41,298 nt of DNA from an uncultured Lentisphaeria bacterium (GCA_949287225.1 CASEFP010000212.1:1-41298), one strand, 5' to 3'. Positions 17,184 through 27,021 are shown, numbered from the stretch's first letter. Numbers and translations are program-made. The notes: generated by a model from the letters alone, not told the origin.

Positions 17184-19190
17184 TTACCGCGCGGGATGAA
17201 AGCGCAGGAGGAAATAGGGACAGCCGGGCTGGACGGGAATGGAACACAGCTCCTGCGCGGAGATTTCACGCGGCTCCCGGCGGGAATACGGCTCCAGCAG
17301 CTCCACACGGGAAAAGCCTTCGGGTATTGTCATGGAAACCGCTTTCACATGTTTCGGCGAAATTCCGGAAATGATTTTCAGATTGTGAAAGGCAGGAGAG
17401 TGTATATCCCGCAGTTTCTCAAGCGTTTCATCCAGACCGATGCAATATTCCAGCGCAATAAAATGAACCAGCAGACGCCCCGCCGGATCGACATAGCGTC
17501 TGGACGCCCAGCCATCCGCATGCAGACGCAGGCAGCCTGCGAGAGTTTCTGAAAATCCAGCGGGAACACCGCCGGAAAATCGCCGGGTGAACCAGTAAAA
17601 TCCGGGATACGGATGGAAAACTCCCTCCGGGAAGCACTCGCCCGGAGGAAGGACGCCGTTCCGGGGATCACAGAGCGAACCGCGGCCTTTCTCCGGAAAA
17701 GAGACCGGCAGCCCGCAGCGTGAGGCAAACGATTTCTCCGCTGGCGCACCGGATGCCGTCCGGAAGCCGAAAGGTCCGAGAACGACGACAGTTTTCCCCG
17801 CATCCGCCCAGAGCTTCATCGCCGCATACGTTTCTTCGGCAATGCAGACGGCGGAAGGGACAAGAAGCACCTTCCAGCGGGATCCTCCATCAGGCACATC
17901 CGTCACGACATCCGCGCAAAATCCGTTTTCCAGCAGATACATGCACAAGGCGGAATAATCATTGACACAGTCGTCTTCCATTCCGCCGAAATTCACGACG
18001 GTGTCATGGGGAAACAGAATGGCGACATCTCCGGCGCCGGCAGCATGGAACCATTCCGCATGCTTCTTCTCAAAACGGAAGATGCCGTCCAGCTGTTCCG
18101 GATCATCCGGGATCATCCGGATGTCCTGATCGCTCAGGCCAAGGCGGTGAACCAGGGAGGAATACCACGTTCCGGAATTCAGAAATTTGTTGAACGCCCA
18201 GACCATGAAAGCCGCATCGGGGGAAAATCCGTATCCCAGGCCGATGCACGGCAGACCGGATTTCTCCGACATGGCAAGATGCAGCAGCTGCGAAGGCAGT
18301 TCCTTCCGGAAAAGAGCGCCGCCTGCATCCGGCGTGTTCCCGCACATCTCCAGCATGACGGTGTTCGCTCCCGCCTCGATGAAGGCGCCGTAAGTCAATC
18401 CCCTCTCCAGCAGAGCCGGATGAACGCTGGAGGCGCAGCAGCTCATCACTGGAAAATTCTGCGGAAGAGAGGAAATCACTCCGCGAAAATAATCACGGAC
18501 AGAGTCCAGACGCATCCGGATCATAGCGCGATAGTCGGGATTGTCCCGGTTTCTCCAGAAGGAAAAATCCCCTGCCGGGGGATATTCCAATCCGTATTCC
18601 CGGCGGAAGCGGGCGCGGCAGAAAGAACAGAAACAGCCGGACAGCGGGAAAATGGCGTCATCGCTCATCAGCCCGTCGATCGCCGTGTCGGCGACCAGCC
18701 GTTTCAGGTAGTCATAATAAGCCTCGCGGAAATCCGGATTGTTCATGCAGAAGGACTGCGCCGCATACTGGGGGTAGAAAACATTCATCCCGTCCGCATC
18801 TTTCATTTTCCACTCGTCGAGCATCTCCCGGGGCAGGAATCCGTCAGGAGGGGAAATCAGCATCTGGCGGTGATTGCTGTATGTTTTCCGTGCGTTGAAG
18901 CGTCCGGGATCGGGATTGTAATCGCAGCTCAAAACGGAGGAATGATGATCGAACAGAACGATCCGGTATTGATGCAGCTCTTCCGCGACAAATGCGATCA
19001 GCTCATGAAGCTGTCCGATCACAGGCATGAAATCCCAGCGGAAATGCGCGCCGAAAATAATCGCGGCGCTGACGCCCTCGCGCGCCATGGACTCTGCGCG
19101 GCGGCGGAACTTCTCCGCACTTTTCCTGTTCGGCCACGGCAGGTCCTCCTTCCGCAGCCACCAGCTGACCATGCGGTAATGATCTTTCAT
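17184..19190 (-). CDS. TIM-barrel glycosidase-like protein with GATase-like domain, no signal peptide
   Basis: 668 residues, apparently cytoplasmic. The N-terminal ~370 residues look like a glycosidase barrel (VSWWLRKEDLPWP start, HRQMLISPPDG, DGLMSDDAIFPLSGCFCSFCRARFRREYG). The CFCSFC motif after an acidic strand recurs in two other proteins of the window. Residues ~430-560 look like a beta-galactosidase trimerisation/GATase-like alpha/beta domain (GDVAILFPHDTVV, VLLVPSAVCI, AGKTVVVLGPFG). A beta tail completes it. Substrate unknown. The start at 19190 overlaps the previous stop as ATGA; a longer upstream frame is only read-through into that gene. Last gene of module 3. Confidence 0.82.
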   Translation of the reverse strand: MKDHYRMVSWWLRKEDLPWPNRKSAEKFRRRAESMAREGVSAAIIFGAHFRWDFMPVIGQLHELIAFVAEELHQYRIVLFDHHSSVLSCDYNPDPGRFNARKTYSNHRQMLISPPDGFLPREMLDEWKMKDADGMNVFYPQYAAQSFCMNNPDFREAYYDYLKRLVADTAIDGLMSDDAIFPLSGCFCSFCRARFRREYGLEYPPAGDFSFWRNRDNPDYRAMIRMRLDSVRDYFRGVISSLPQNFPVMSCCASSVHPALLERGLTYGAFIEAGANTVMLEMCGNTPDAGGALFRKELPSQLLHLAMSEKSGLPCIGLGYGFSPDAAFMVWAFNKFLNSGTWYSSLVHRLGLSDQDIRMIPDDPEQLDGIFRFEKKHAEWFHAAGAGDVAILFPHDTVVNFGGMEDDCVNDYSALCMYLLENGFCADVVTDVPDGGSRWKVLLVPSAVCIAEETYAAMKLWADAGKTVVVLGPFGFRTASGAPAEKSFASRCGLPVSFPEKGRGSLCDPRNGVLPPGECFPEGVFHPYPGFYWFTRRFSGGVPAGFSETLAGCLRLHADGWASRRYVDPAGRLLVHFIALEYCIGLDETLEKLRDIHSPAFHNLKIISGISPKHVKAVSMTIPEGFSRVELLEPYSRREPREISAQELCSIPVQPGCPYFLLRFHPAR

Positions 19191-21427
19191 TCCGTCACCT
19201 CGATCCGGCGGAATCCCGCGTCCGGATATTTTCTTGCGAGACGTTCCACCTGCGGATTGAAGGTTTTCCGGATAAACTCCGCCATTCCGCTCCCGGAACG
19301 ATCCGGAATGCGGAAGCGGATCTCCCTCCCCTGCGCATGGGCGGGAAAATCGATCCTTCCTTCCGGAAAGATCCTCTTCCGTGCGATCAGGACTCCCGCA
19401 ACTCCTCCGGCGGGCACGGCGATCATGATTCCCCTGCGCAGTTCCGGAGCGGAATAGCAACGGGGCGTAGCGCTCTTCCGGTTGTCGATGCTGACATTCA
19501 GGAAATATCCGTCACCTTCCGGCAGATCATCCGGAACAAGACGCAGAATCTTCGCCTGTTCATAATCCCAGTTGAAAAGCGTGAAGAGCCGCCAGTCGTT
19601 CTCCCCATGGGCAATGCACTGCACCGCTCCGTAACGGTCCGTCGCCATCAGAAGGTAATTGCTGAGATATCCCTGTTTCATTTTTTCACGATAGGGAGAC
19701 GGTCCGGAAGTGCAGTCATACAGGCGGAAAGCCCGCCCGTCAAGGCGTGTCCGGACCTGAAGGCGGTCCTCGAAATCCGCGCCGAACTGAATCCCTTCCG
19801 CGATTCCGGTCAGGGCTTCGGCATCCGCGACAAAAGGCGAGGCGGAAATTTCCACGCCGGAAGCGCCCTGCGCGAAATCCGAGGCGATCTCCAGTTTATG
19901 CAACTTCCGCCGGAAATCGACACCCAGCCCCCGGAACCCTTTCTTCCGGGCGAAATCATATCGTCCGTAGATGCAGAAGTATCCCCAGTTGACCCAGTGC
20001 AGGGAGGTGGCACGGGCGATCAGAGGACGGGAAAGAAGTGCCTTCCCGTCCGGCGTCTTCTGCAGAAACGCGCCCACCGTCATAACGGAGGCAAGCCCCG
20101 TCGCCAGCGAATCGGCGTTATGAAAATCAATACTGCCGTCCAGTATGCGCGGATCCTCCGCAAAGGCGGACCAGCCGAAACTCCGCAGGGCGGACAGATA
20201 AACATTCTCATGGACCAGATTGGAATTCCAGCCGATGGAAACCCCGAGCTCCTCCCGGAGCAGTCCGAGCACCTTTCCGAACAGGCCGCACCGGAAGAGA
20301 TACCACTTCCAGGGATATTTCGCGACCAGTTCTCCGGCTTTCAGCGTCAGACATTCCGACTCGTCCGCACCGGCGAAGGCGGCGAAGGCCCGGCGGCATT
20401 TGTCACAGTAGCAGCAGTCGTAAACCGGCGGCTCGTAATCGCTGAAGAAGACACGGAATCCGCGCTTGATATAGCGACGGTAATAGCTGCGCATGTAAGC
20501 GCGGACAGGGGAATCCTTTTCCGCCATGGCGCTGAAACAGAACATCTGCCTGGGACAACTGCGCATCTCCCGCATGGAACGCCCGGACGCATTGCGCTTC
20601 ACATCACGATCCGTGATGCGGAATCCGGCGGCGTTCATCGCTTCCGGAGTAATTCGCTGGGAATAGGAAAAGCAGTTCATGGCAATCGTCTCGAATCCAA
20701 GCTCGGAATGAAGTTTCGCCACAGGGTAAACGGCATCCGGAAGCCAGCTACCCCCGCTCTCGATAATACCGTTCACTCCTGCATCCTTCATGGTTTTCAG
20801 AACGGTAAGATAATATTCCCCGGTCCATGCGCCCGGACCCGTTTTGTTTCCATACATTCCCATCGTACTCCAGACAGAAAGTTGTTTCGGGGCCTTTGTC
20901 AGCTTCGGCGCGGGCAGCGTGAAAAGTTTCATTGTTCCGGAAACCGGTTCGAAAGCATCTCCCGTCACCGTCCACGGCACATCGAAGTGTTCCGGCCCCC
21001 TCCCCTCCGGAGAAAGGAAAATGACAACCGAACTCTCGGTCCATGGAACGGTGGGCCGCCAGGGATGCGCGGATACCTTGTAAACAGAGTGATAATTCAC
21101 ATTTCCGGCGGAAAGCGTCCATTTCCGCCATCCTTTTCCCGCAGGCACGGACGAAATGCTTTTTCCCGGACGCGGCCTCCGCCCGATCGAATAATGCCCG
21201 ATCCGGAAATTTTCCGGCAGTTTCAGCGTGACTGCGACACGGCCGGACCGAAATGCCTTTTCCTTCGCCCAGGCATGCAGGATCAGGACAGACGGGGCGT
21301 CGGAAAAAACCGAGCCGGTCCGGTCATCCCGATATCCATCCGGAAAAGTTCTGACTTCAAGTTTTTCCACGCCGTGCAGAAAAAGTCCGGACAGCAGAAA
21401 CAGCAGAATCGACAGAATATTTCTCAT
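19187..21427 (-). CDS. Secreted glycosidase-like protein of unknown family (module 3)
   Basis: 746 residues with a signal peptide (MRNILSILLFLLSGLFLHG). A beta-sandwich of ~170 residues precedes an apparent TIM barrel: SVWSTMGMYGNKTG, VNGIIESGGSWLPDAV, GFRVFFSDYEPPVYDCCYCDKCRRAF, VSIGWNSNLVH, SLHWVNWGYFCIYGR. The acidic FFSDYEPP segment just before the CCYCDKC motif is a plausible catalytic position. The C-terminal ~170 residues are beta-rich. I cannot name the family; a glycoside hydrolase or binding protein is most likely. GGAG precedes ATG 21427. It lies 20 bases after the pseudopilin gene and is coupled by ATGA to the next gene. Confidence 0.82.
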   Translation of the reverse strand: MRNILSILLFLLSGLFLHGVEKLEVRTFPDGYRDDRTGSVFSDAPSVLILHAWAKEKAFRSGRVAVTLKLPENFRIGHYSIGRRPRPGKSISSVPAGKGWRKWTLSAGNVNYHSVYKVSAHPWRPTVPWTESSVVIFLSPEGRGPEHFDVPWTVTGDAFEPVSGTMKLFTLPAPKLTKAPKQLSVWSTMGMYGNKTGPGAWTGEYYLTVLKTMKDAGVNGIIESGGSWLPDAVYPVAKLHSELGFETIAMNCFSYSQRITPEAMNAAGFRITDRDVKRNASGRSMREMRSCPRQMFCFSAMAEKDSPVRAYMRSYYRRYIKRGFRVFFSDYEPPVYDCCYCDKCRRAFAAFAGADESECLTLKAGELVAKYPWKWYLFRCGLFGKVLGLLREELGVSIGWNSNLVHENVYLSALRSFGWSAFAEDPRILDGSIDFHNADSLATGLASVMTVGAFLQKTPDGKALLSRPLIARATSLHWVNWGYFCIYGRYDFARKKGFRGLGVDFRRKLHKLEIASDFAQGASGVEISASPFVADAEALTGIAEGIQFGADFEDRLQVRTRLDGRAFRLYDCTSGPSPYREKMKQGYLSNYLLMATDRYGAVQCIAHGENDWRLFTLFNWDYEQAKILRLVPDDLPEGDGYFLNVSIDNRKSATPRCYSAPELRRGIMIAVPAGGVAGVLIARKRIFPEGRIDFPAHAQGREIRFRIPDRSGSGMAEFIRKTFNPQVERLARKYPDAGFRRIEVTE

Positions 21428-21446
21428 ATGCGGCTCCTTATACGTT

Positions 21447-22184
21447 TCATTGGATGTAATTGTAGGTTGTTGTGGAAGCGCCCCCGAACGCCAGGACCAT
21501 TCTTGTCCGGCTTACGGGTTCGGCATGTCCGTCCAGAAAAATCATGTTCGCGTTCCGGGTGTGAATGCCGGCTGGCGCCTTGGGCGACTCAAGCATGCAG
21601 TACATCTGCAGGCCGTTGACTGCACTCAGCCCGTTCGAGGAGCAGCCGCGAAGGTTGAAGGCTGAAGGGCGCCTGGCTTTTGAAAGATCCATCACGCCGG
21701 TCATGCGGAAATACAGCTGAGATGTCACATCGAGTGTGTCATCCCCGAATCCGCGGCGGATGTCCGCGCGCGTCGCATAACAGTACAGGCTCAGATATCG
21801 GCCGGAACTGTTCGGCGGATTGAACTGTTTCACAAGTCCCGGGCAGAAATACGCTTTTCCGATGTAAAATGAGCCGGGGGATCCGCTTCCCTGTGACGGA
21901 GGCAGATATCCCTGTCGCCAGTAAAACTGGGGATAATAGATGCTGTAGGTTGTTCCGTTTCCCGGATGGAAATATTCCATCATCCCCATCACGGTCCAGA
22001 TTCCGCGATTGTCATTGGTGTAATTCTGATCGACGACACCGATCTGCTTCAGCTGACTCACACATGCGATTCCGTCCGCTTTTTCCCTTGCACGCTTCAG
22101 TGCGGGCAGCAGCAGGGACACAAGAATGGAAATGACTGCGATAACAATCAGCATTTCGATCAATGTGAATTCAAGTCGTTTCAT
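21447..22184 (-). CDS. Pseudopilin-like protein with H-X9-DG C-terminus (module 3)
   Basis: 245 residues. [20 protein letters not shown] gives a very short leader followed by the prepilin peptidase site and membrane helix, then [21 protein letters not shown]. The C-terminus holds [16 protein letters not shown], a perfect H-X9-DG match. ATG 22184 is preceded by GGAGG five bases upstream; the longer frame overlaps the regulator. The middle region is unlike the other pseudopilins here except for general composition. Co-transcribed between its regulator and two glycosidase-like genes. Confidence 0.9.
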   Translation of the reverse strand: MKRLEFTLIEMLIVIAVISILVSLLLPALKRAREKADGIACVSQLKQIGVVDQNYTNDNRGIWTVMGMMEYFHPGNGTTYSIYYPQFYWRQGYLPPSQGSGSPGSFYIGKAYFCPGLVKQFNPPNSSGRYLSLYCYATRADIRRGFGDDTLDVTSQLYFRMTGVMDLSKARRPSAFNLRGCSSNGLSAVNGLQMYCMLESPKAPAGIHTRNANMIFLDGHAEPVSRTRMVLAFGGASTTTYNYIQ

Positions 22185-22203
22185 GAAACCTCCTTTTTCA
22201 AGA

Positions 22204-23259
22204 TCAGGAAGAGCATTTCCCCGTGCTCTTTCCAATTTTCAGTGTAAACGGTGCACAAAGAGTCCGGGGGAAGCCGGCGGAGCCGTCCAGAATGGCAATC
22301 ATTCTCCGGACCGCCATCCAGGTCAGTCTTTCCTCATGAGCCACGAGCGTCGTATAACCCGGATTCCGGTTCTGTATGCAGGCGACATCCACAAGCGACA
22401 CATCACGGGGAACAGATATGCCCCGTTCTTTCAGACTCAGAAAAATATGGCGGACCAGCGGCGGAACCACAATCACAGCACTGGGGCGCTCCCGCAGGGC
22501 CATCAGACGTTCCACAATCCCGTCGGCAATTTTCTTCGGCTTTTCCATCCCGTTGAAACCGATCCGCAGCCGGCGCAGGGGAATAATGCAGAACAGTTCC
22601 TCGGAAAAATCATCCTCCATGGCATTCCGGAAAATCGACTTCAGGTTCGCGATATACTCCGCATATTCCTGCTTCCGTTCATACTCGACAAGGGCAATCC
22701 TCCGGTGTCCGAGCTGTTTCAGATATTTCACAAGAGCGCAGTATCCTCCTGCATGATCGTATGTCACCCGGTTCAGCCACGGGAAGTCAAAAAAAGGTCC
22801 GCCGATGACAGGAATGGAACATTCATGAAGCCGGGATAAAATCCAGCTGGTCGAGTAGGAACCGAGAAAGATGTAACCGTCAAACGGGAAATGGAGCAGC
22901 AGTTCATAATCTTCCGCCTTCAGGTCAAGTGCGACAACCTTGTATCCGAATTTCCGGCTTCGGAGGTTCAGGTAGTCGATCAGTTTTTCCAAACCGGAAG
23001 TCGCCGCAATCCCGAGAATTCCGATCGCATGATATCCGCGGCAGCCGCCGGGACGGAAAACACGGAATGTGCCCTGCGGACCGTTGACGCTGATCACACC
23101 GCGCCGGACAAGGAGGTGCATGGCTTTGCCGACAGTCTTTTTATCTGCACCGAACATAGAGGCAAATTTCCGGACTCCCGGCAGACGGCCGTCCGTCGGA
23201 TTCTCCTGGATCCAGCGCTCTATCGTCCGGGAAAGCGTTTCGTATTTCTGCTCAAACAT
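22204..23259 (-). CDS. GntR-family regulator with LacI/AraR-like sensor domain (module 3)
   Basis: 351 residues. The winged helix is at ~1-70 ([33 protein letters not shown]) with a wing ending GTFRVF. The rest is a LacI-type sugar-sensor fold: [121 protein letters not shown]. Most canonical of the five sensors. A consensus promoter lies 40 bases upstream with inverted TGTCCC arms around its -35, a likely autoregulatory site. First gene of the module 3 operon, 19 bases before the pseudopilin. Confidence 0.92.
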   Translation of the reverse strand: MFEQKYETLSRTIERWIQENPTDGRLPGVRKFASMFGADKKTVGKAMHLLVRRGVISVNGPQGTFRVFRPGGCRGYHAIGILGIAATSGLEKLIDYLNLRSRKFGYKVVALDLKAEDYELLLHFPFDGYIFLGSYSTSWILSRLHECSIPVIGGPFFDFPWLNRVTYDHAGGYCALVKYLKQLGHRRIALVEYERKQEYAEYIANLKSIFRNAMEDDFSEELFCIIPLRRLRIGFNGMEKPKKIADGIVERLMALRERPSAVIVVPPLVRHIFLSLKERGISVPRDVSLVDVACIQNRNPGYTTLVAHEERLTWMAVRRMIAILDGSAGFPRTLCAPFTLKIGKSTGKCSS

Positions 23260-23299
23260 GGGATTTCAATCTCCCGCCGTCCTTCCTGTTTTTCTGAAT

Positions 23300-23329
23300 A
23301 TTATAAAAAGTGTCCCATATGAATGTCAA
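23300..23329 (-). promoter_or_regulatory. Promoter of the module 3 operon
   Basis: On the minus strand TTGACA (23324-23329) and TATAAT (23300-23305) are 18 bases apart, a perfect-hexamer sigma-70 promoter 41 bases upstream of the regulator's ATG. Confidence 0.75.
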
Positions 23330-23342
23330 TATGCGCGGGACA
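23311..23342. promoter_or_regulatory. Inverted repeat TGTCCC/GGGACA around the module 3 -35 box
   Basis: TGTCCC (23311-23316) and GGGACA (23337-23342) are inverted arms 20 bases apart; each is adjacent to ATAT on the inner side, one with four extra bases. The -35 hexamer sits between them. A dimer or tetramer of the adjacent regulator could block the promoter here. Confidence 0.5.
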
Positions 23343-23811
23343 AAATTCCGGAAAAATATTTTATGTCAGAATGATCTTTACTGCCGGAAGCAAAAGGCGG
23401 AATCCGGCAGGCGTCATGAAAAGTGACCCGCATAAGGCAGCCGCAGCGAAATCCCGCTCTTAAGAGACGGAAACATTCCTCTGTCTGCAAATTGCGTTTT
23501 CCCCTCAAATCCCGGGGCAGAAGGAAAGGCGGGCGCCTGATGATACGTGGAGAACGGAAATTCGGAAAATGGGAGATTTTTCCTGTTGCAACGGTCACAG
23601 ACATCGGAGATGATTATTGATATTACTGCCCTGAGAATCAAGAGGACCGGGAGCAGAAAAATGATCCGCATCATTTTCCGTCACTGGATAGAGCGAATGC
23701 AACATCTTTCCTCTGCAGGACGCGTCAACAGGTTTCAATTCAGGCGGCAATACATCGGATTGTTCCGCCGCAGAAAATGAACCACCCCGGTGCCGGAGCA
23801 CGCGGGGCAGC
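23343..23811. other. Intergenic region with possible pseudopilin leader remnant
   Basis: No intact gene. A minus-strand frame (23414-23674) reads through a hydrophobic segment (MMRIIFLLPVLLILRAVISIIIS) and ends FPSLKSGISLRLPYAGHFS then stop. The end recalls leaders that precede FTLIELL in pseudopilins of this group, as if cut exactly at the processing site. I treat this as a possible relic, not a gene. Confidence 0.35.
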
Positions 23812-23875
23812 GGGAATTTCACCTGGGGCGGCCAGTTTATCCAGCGGAACCGAAGCAGGACTGAGTTGTTCTACG
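23812..23875 (+). repeat. Fragmentary copy of the interspersed repeat
   Basis: GGGAATTTCACCTGGGGCGG through GCAGGACTGAG and CTACG aligns base for base with the core of the 138-bp units, with roughly one mismatch in five. It lies between modules 3 and 4, in the same orientation as the clear copies. Hairpin pairing is partly lost. Confidence 0.55.
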
Positions 23876-23925
23876 TTCCGCTGTTTCTGCTGTCGGAAAA
23901 AGGTCCGATGTCCGCCATGACGGGA

Positions 23926-26199
23926 TCATTCAGATTTCAGCGGGGTTTGCGGTTCAGATGCAATGAAACGCAGTTTTCCATACTCCGCCGGAGCATTGGA
24001 ATACCAGATTCCGTAAGTCCATGGAAGATACTTCCACTCTCCGTTTTCGGAATCGCGGTCATTGACTCCGAAATTAAAATGCAGTTCTTCTCCGTTCCGC
24101 GGACAGGTGATTCCCAGGGATTCCCAGGGAATGCGAAGCGTATAAGAGCTGACAGTACCCTTTCTCGTGATCGTATTGGCGAGTTTCGCATCCGCTTCCG
24201 GGGAAATCCTTGCGGAATTGCGCATCCAGTGTTTTTCACCGGCGGCATCCAGAAAGACGGATTCATTGAAATGGACCCATTGCGAGGATTTTCCCTGTCT
24301 CTTCAAAATCCAGAATGCAAGTTGAACACTGTCACAGGTCCATGCACCGGAATCGGCTTTTTCCGCGGGGAAATGCACATCGTCGGTGACTTCGATCCTG
24401 ATTTCAAGCGCATATCTGTTCCATGCGAGAAATGCAGAGGCACTCAAATCGGCATTTCCGTTCCAGCGCCGCAGAACCAGTTTCGGCAGGTGATTTTTTC
24501 CCAGACGGATTTCCGCAGCATTGCTCCAATTGTTCTTTTCCAGTTCCTGCAATGACCGTTCCGGCACATCCAGAACGGTTGCAAGAGCAATCCGGCATTC
24601 CGTGTGGAGGCGGGGAAAACTCCTGTCGACAGGCTGATAAAATACGTGCAGGAAACAGCGGGGATTTCCCGGATCCGCCGTAAAGGGAATCACAAGACGC
24701 CGGCTGATTCCTTTTTTCAAAGTCAGTGCCTGCAGGAACTGTTTTTTCCTGTTCTGCTCCAGATACAGCTCGATGGACTGATCCTTCAATGTCAGGTTTT
24801 CGAGCATGACATTCAAAGAGGTCTGCCGGGGTCCACCCTGCTGCGGAATCTCCGGCGGTTTTACCACAGCACGGATTGTATTCTGATAACGCATACTCCA
24901 CGGAAGGGCAGTATCCTTTCCCCTGTATTCCAGTGTAAACTGATGAGCAGCGGGTTTCGCCTGTTTCCTGATCTGGTCAGTCATCTCCTTGATCTTCGCC
25001 TGATTCCGCAGATAAGCCGGATCGGAAACGGGATCAACCGAGACTCCGGATTTCGGATACAAATGCGGATTGTTCCGGATACGCTGATGCCAGGCCTGTT
25101 TTTCCTTCCTGTTCTTCTCCTCCACCAGGGACACGATCTTTCTTGCCTGCATCATGTCGGGTGCGAAGCTGAAATCAGAAAGATTGATTCCTTCCGCGAG
25201 ATCGTCCGCGGAGAAATCCCGTAAAACCATGCCGTCCGCAGAAAGCCGCCAGAGACCGGGTTTCAGATTCACCGCACGGAACAGATCGCGGTTGATTTTC
25301 TCACTCAATCCCAGCAGGCGTTCCATATAGAGGATATCCTCCGGGAGAGCAAAGGGCAGATTTGCCAGTTTGCGTGTGAAGCGGATCCTTGTCCCGTCCG
25401 GAGAAACGGTCATGCCGGAGATTTCCGCTCCAGCGGCAGTCAGCTGTTTCGTTCTGCCGTCGTAACGGATGTCCGCCATATCCGGCACTCGCGGGAACAT
25501 ATTGACGGCAATTACACTTTGCCCCGCCCTGTTGGGATGAATGCCATCCCGCGTCAGCATGAACGGCTGCAGGGGAGAAGGTGCCGCCCCGCGCCAGAGT
25601 GTTTCCGCGGGAAACATATTCGCCACGGCACCGGCAAAACCGCTGTAGAGTGCATTCTGGTCAATGAAAGGCATGTTCAGTTCACGCGCAATCCGTTCCA
25701 TTTCCAGAGAATAACAGCGCAGAATCCAGGGATAATACTGCATTTCCTGTTTCTCATACACCTCCATGGTAGGCGGAGACATGAAGACAAACCGGCATTC
25801 GGGATTGGCCTCACGGAAAAGTCCGGTCATTTTCCGCAAATAACTGCAGAATTCCGGCAGACGTTTCCGGAGGTCCTCCGAATAGCCGGCATCATTCATG
25901 CCGAGCATGATATATACCAGATCCGCCTTTTCCGGCATGCCGTCACGCCTGACACGTTCCAGATTCCGCGCCTGATCGCCGCCCCAGCCGCGTTCAAGGA
26001 AAATATGCTGTGAACCGGGATAACGGGTTCTGAAAAAAGCCTCCACGTAAACGGGATACATCTGGCTGTCCGTAATGGAATCACCCCAGAATACGATTTT
26101 CTCAGCATCCATTTTCGTCTCCGGAGAGGCATTCTGCGATGCGATGCAGCCGCTGATGAACATCAAAACTCCGGACAAAAGCGACAATCGAGTCAGCAT
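23926..26199 (-). CDS. SGNH/GDSL hydrolase lipoprotein with CBM9-like C-terminus
   Basis: 757 residues. The N-terminus is a lipoprotein signal with lipobox ISGC, so the protein is probably membrane-anchored outside the cytoplasm. Residues ~33-245 are an SGNH esterase domain: block I GDSIT (Ser nucleophile), GWGGDQARN, block III GMNDAG, and block V DGIHPN with the catalytic Asp-His pair. Such enzymes remove acetyl or other acyl groups from polysaccharides. After an undefined middle part, residues ~560-750 match a CBM9/DOMON-like binding domain (AFLAWNRYALEIRIEVTDD, WTCDSVQLAF, IPWESLG). GGAGG precedes ATG 26199. Last gene of module 4; likely acts with the upstream DUF6067-like protein. Confidence 0.9.
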   Translation of the reverse strand: MLTRLSLLSGVLMFISGCIASQNASPETKMDAEKIVFWGDSITDSQMYPVYVEAFFRTRYPGSQHIFLERGWGGDQARNLERVRRDGMPEKADLVYIMLGMNDAGYSEDLRKRLPEFCSYLRKMTGLFREANPECRFVFMSPPTMEVYEKQEMQYYPWILRCYSLEMERIARELNMPFIDQNALYSGFAGAVANMFPAETLWRGAAPSPLQPFMLTRDGIHPNRAGQSVIAVNMFPRVPDMADIRYDGRTKQLTAAGAEISGMTVSPDGTRIRFTRKLANLPFALPEDILYMERLLGLSEKINRDLFRAVNLKPGLWRLSADGMVLRDFSADDLAEGINLSDFSFAPDMMQARKIVSLVEEKNRKEKQAWHQRIRNNPHLYPKSGVSVDPVSDPAYLRNQAKIKEMTDQIRKQAKPAAHQFTLEYRGKDTALPWSMRYQNTIRAVVKPPEIPQQGGPRQTSLNVMLENLTLKDQSIELYLEQNRKKQFLQALTLKKGISRRLVIPFTADPGNPRCFLHVFYQPVDRSFPRLHTECRIALATVLDVPERSLQELEKNNWSNAAEIRLGKNHLPKLVLRRWNGNADLSASAFLAWNRYALEIRIEVTDDVHFPAEKADSGAWTCDSVQLAFWILKRQGKSSQWVHFNESVFLDAAGEKHWMRNSARISPEADAKLANTITRKGTVSSYTLRIPWESLGITCPRNGEELHFNFGVNDRDSENGEWKYLPWTYGIWYSNAPAEYGKLRFIASEPQTPLKSE

Positions 26200-26217
26200 A
26201 TTTCAATTTCCTCCGTC

Positions 26218-27003
26218 TTATTTTCCCCGGGGAAGTGCTTTCAGACTTGCTTCGTAGAGTTTCTGAATTTCCTCGTCGGAAAGGGCTTTTTTCAGTATAA
26301 CGACTTCATCCGTCAGGAACTGGTATCTGCCGTTGTTTTCCGTGGCTCCGACCTGAAACCAGGAGGTGGGAGCGGTCATCAGCTTCTTCAGCTGGGAAAC
26401 CCGGGATTTTTTCCCGTTGACCGAGTTGGTGAACATTCCGCCGCCCCAAGTGGCAACCAGCATGCGCCATTCTCCATTTTTCCATTTTGCCGTGGTGCCG
26501 TCATTATAGCGGATGCAGTTGACATGCGGAGTCGGTTTCGGATACTGCACATAGTTGTTCAGATGTCCTCCGTAAAGCCATGGCTGTCCTGACATTTTGC
26601 CTATGTAAAACTGATAGTCAGCGGCATTTGCGAAAAAGGCCCGGAAGCCTGGCTCCTTCCCGTCGGCGGTTTTTTCCGTCGGCCAGTTGACGGGGGCTAT
26701 CCACAGGATGATGCTTCCGGATGCCGTCATGTCAAGATTTTTCGCAGCATCGTAAATGGGACGGCCGGTCAACAGCGCTTTGCCGCCGAAAACGCCCTCT
26801 CCGAATCCGGCTTTTCCTTCAATCCGGCGGGGTTCCGCCTTGCCGCCCGCCATATCCGCCGTACAGTCGCCGTTATCGAAGGACAGGTGAAATATGACAT
26901 CATTCGGGAACAGCTGATAGACCGGGTTTTCCGCTGCGGAAAGGCCGAAACAGCAAACTCCGGCAAGCGCCGCCAACAGTGTTTTCATTTTTTTTGCAGA
27001 CAT
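26218..27003 (-). CDS. Secreted LamG-domain protein (module 4)
   Basis: 261 residues with a signal peptide (MKTLLAALAGVCCFGLSAAE). It is a single LamG/concanavalin fold: VIFHLSFDNGDCTADMAGG at the start, GKAGFGEGVFGGKAL, SGSIILWIAPVNWP, EWRMLVATWGGGMFTNSVNGKK and the closing TDEVVILKKALSDEEIQKLYEA typical of the family. A carbohydrate-binding role is likely. AGGAGG lies five bases before ATG 27003. It follows the DUF6067-like gene, the same gene order as in module 5. Confidence 0.9.
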   Translation of the reverse strand: MSAKKMKTLLAALAGVCCFGLSAAENPVYQLFPNDVIFHLSFDNGDCTADMAGGKAEPRRIEGKAGFGEGVFGGKALLTGRPIYDAAKNLDMTASGSIILWIAPVNWPTEKTADGKEPGFRAFFANAADYQFYIGKMSGQPWLYGGHLNNYVQYPKPTPHVNCIRYNDGTTAKWKNGEWRMLVATWGGGMFTNSVNGKKSRVSQLKKLMTAPTSWFQVGATENNGRYQFLTDEVVILKKALSDEEIQKLYEASLKALPRGK

Positions 27004-27021
27004 TTTTCCTCCTGTCTTCTG

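Noticed and set aside
18098..18120. Repeated GGATCATCCG in the module 3 barrel gene
   Set aside because: Coding for MIPDDPE, in frame and unremarkable.
24111..24130. Tandem TTCCCAGGGA within the SGNH gene
   Set aside because: It encodes the family's normal IPWESLG strand; coincidence of codons.
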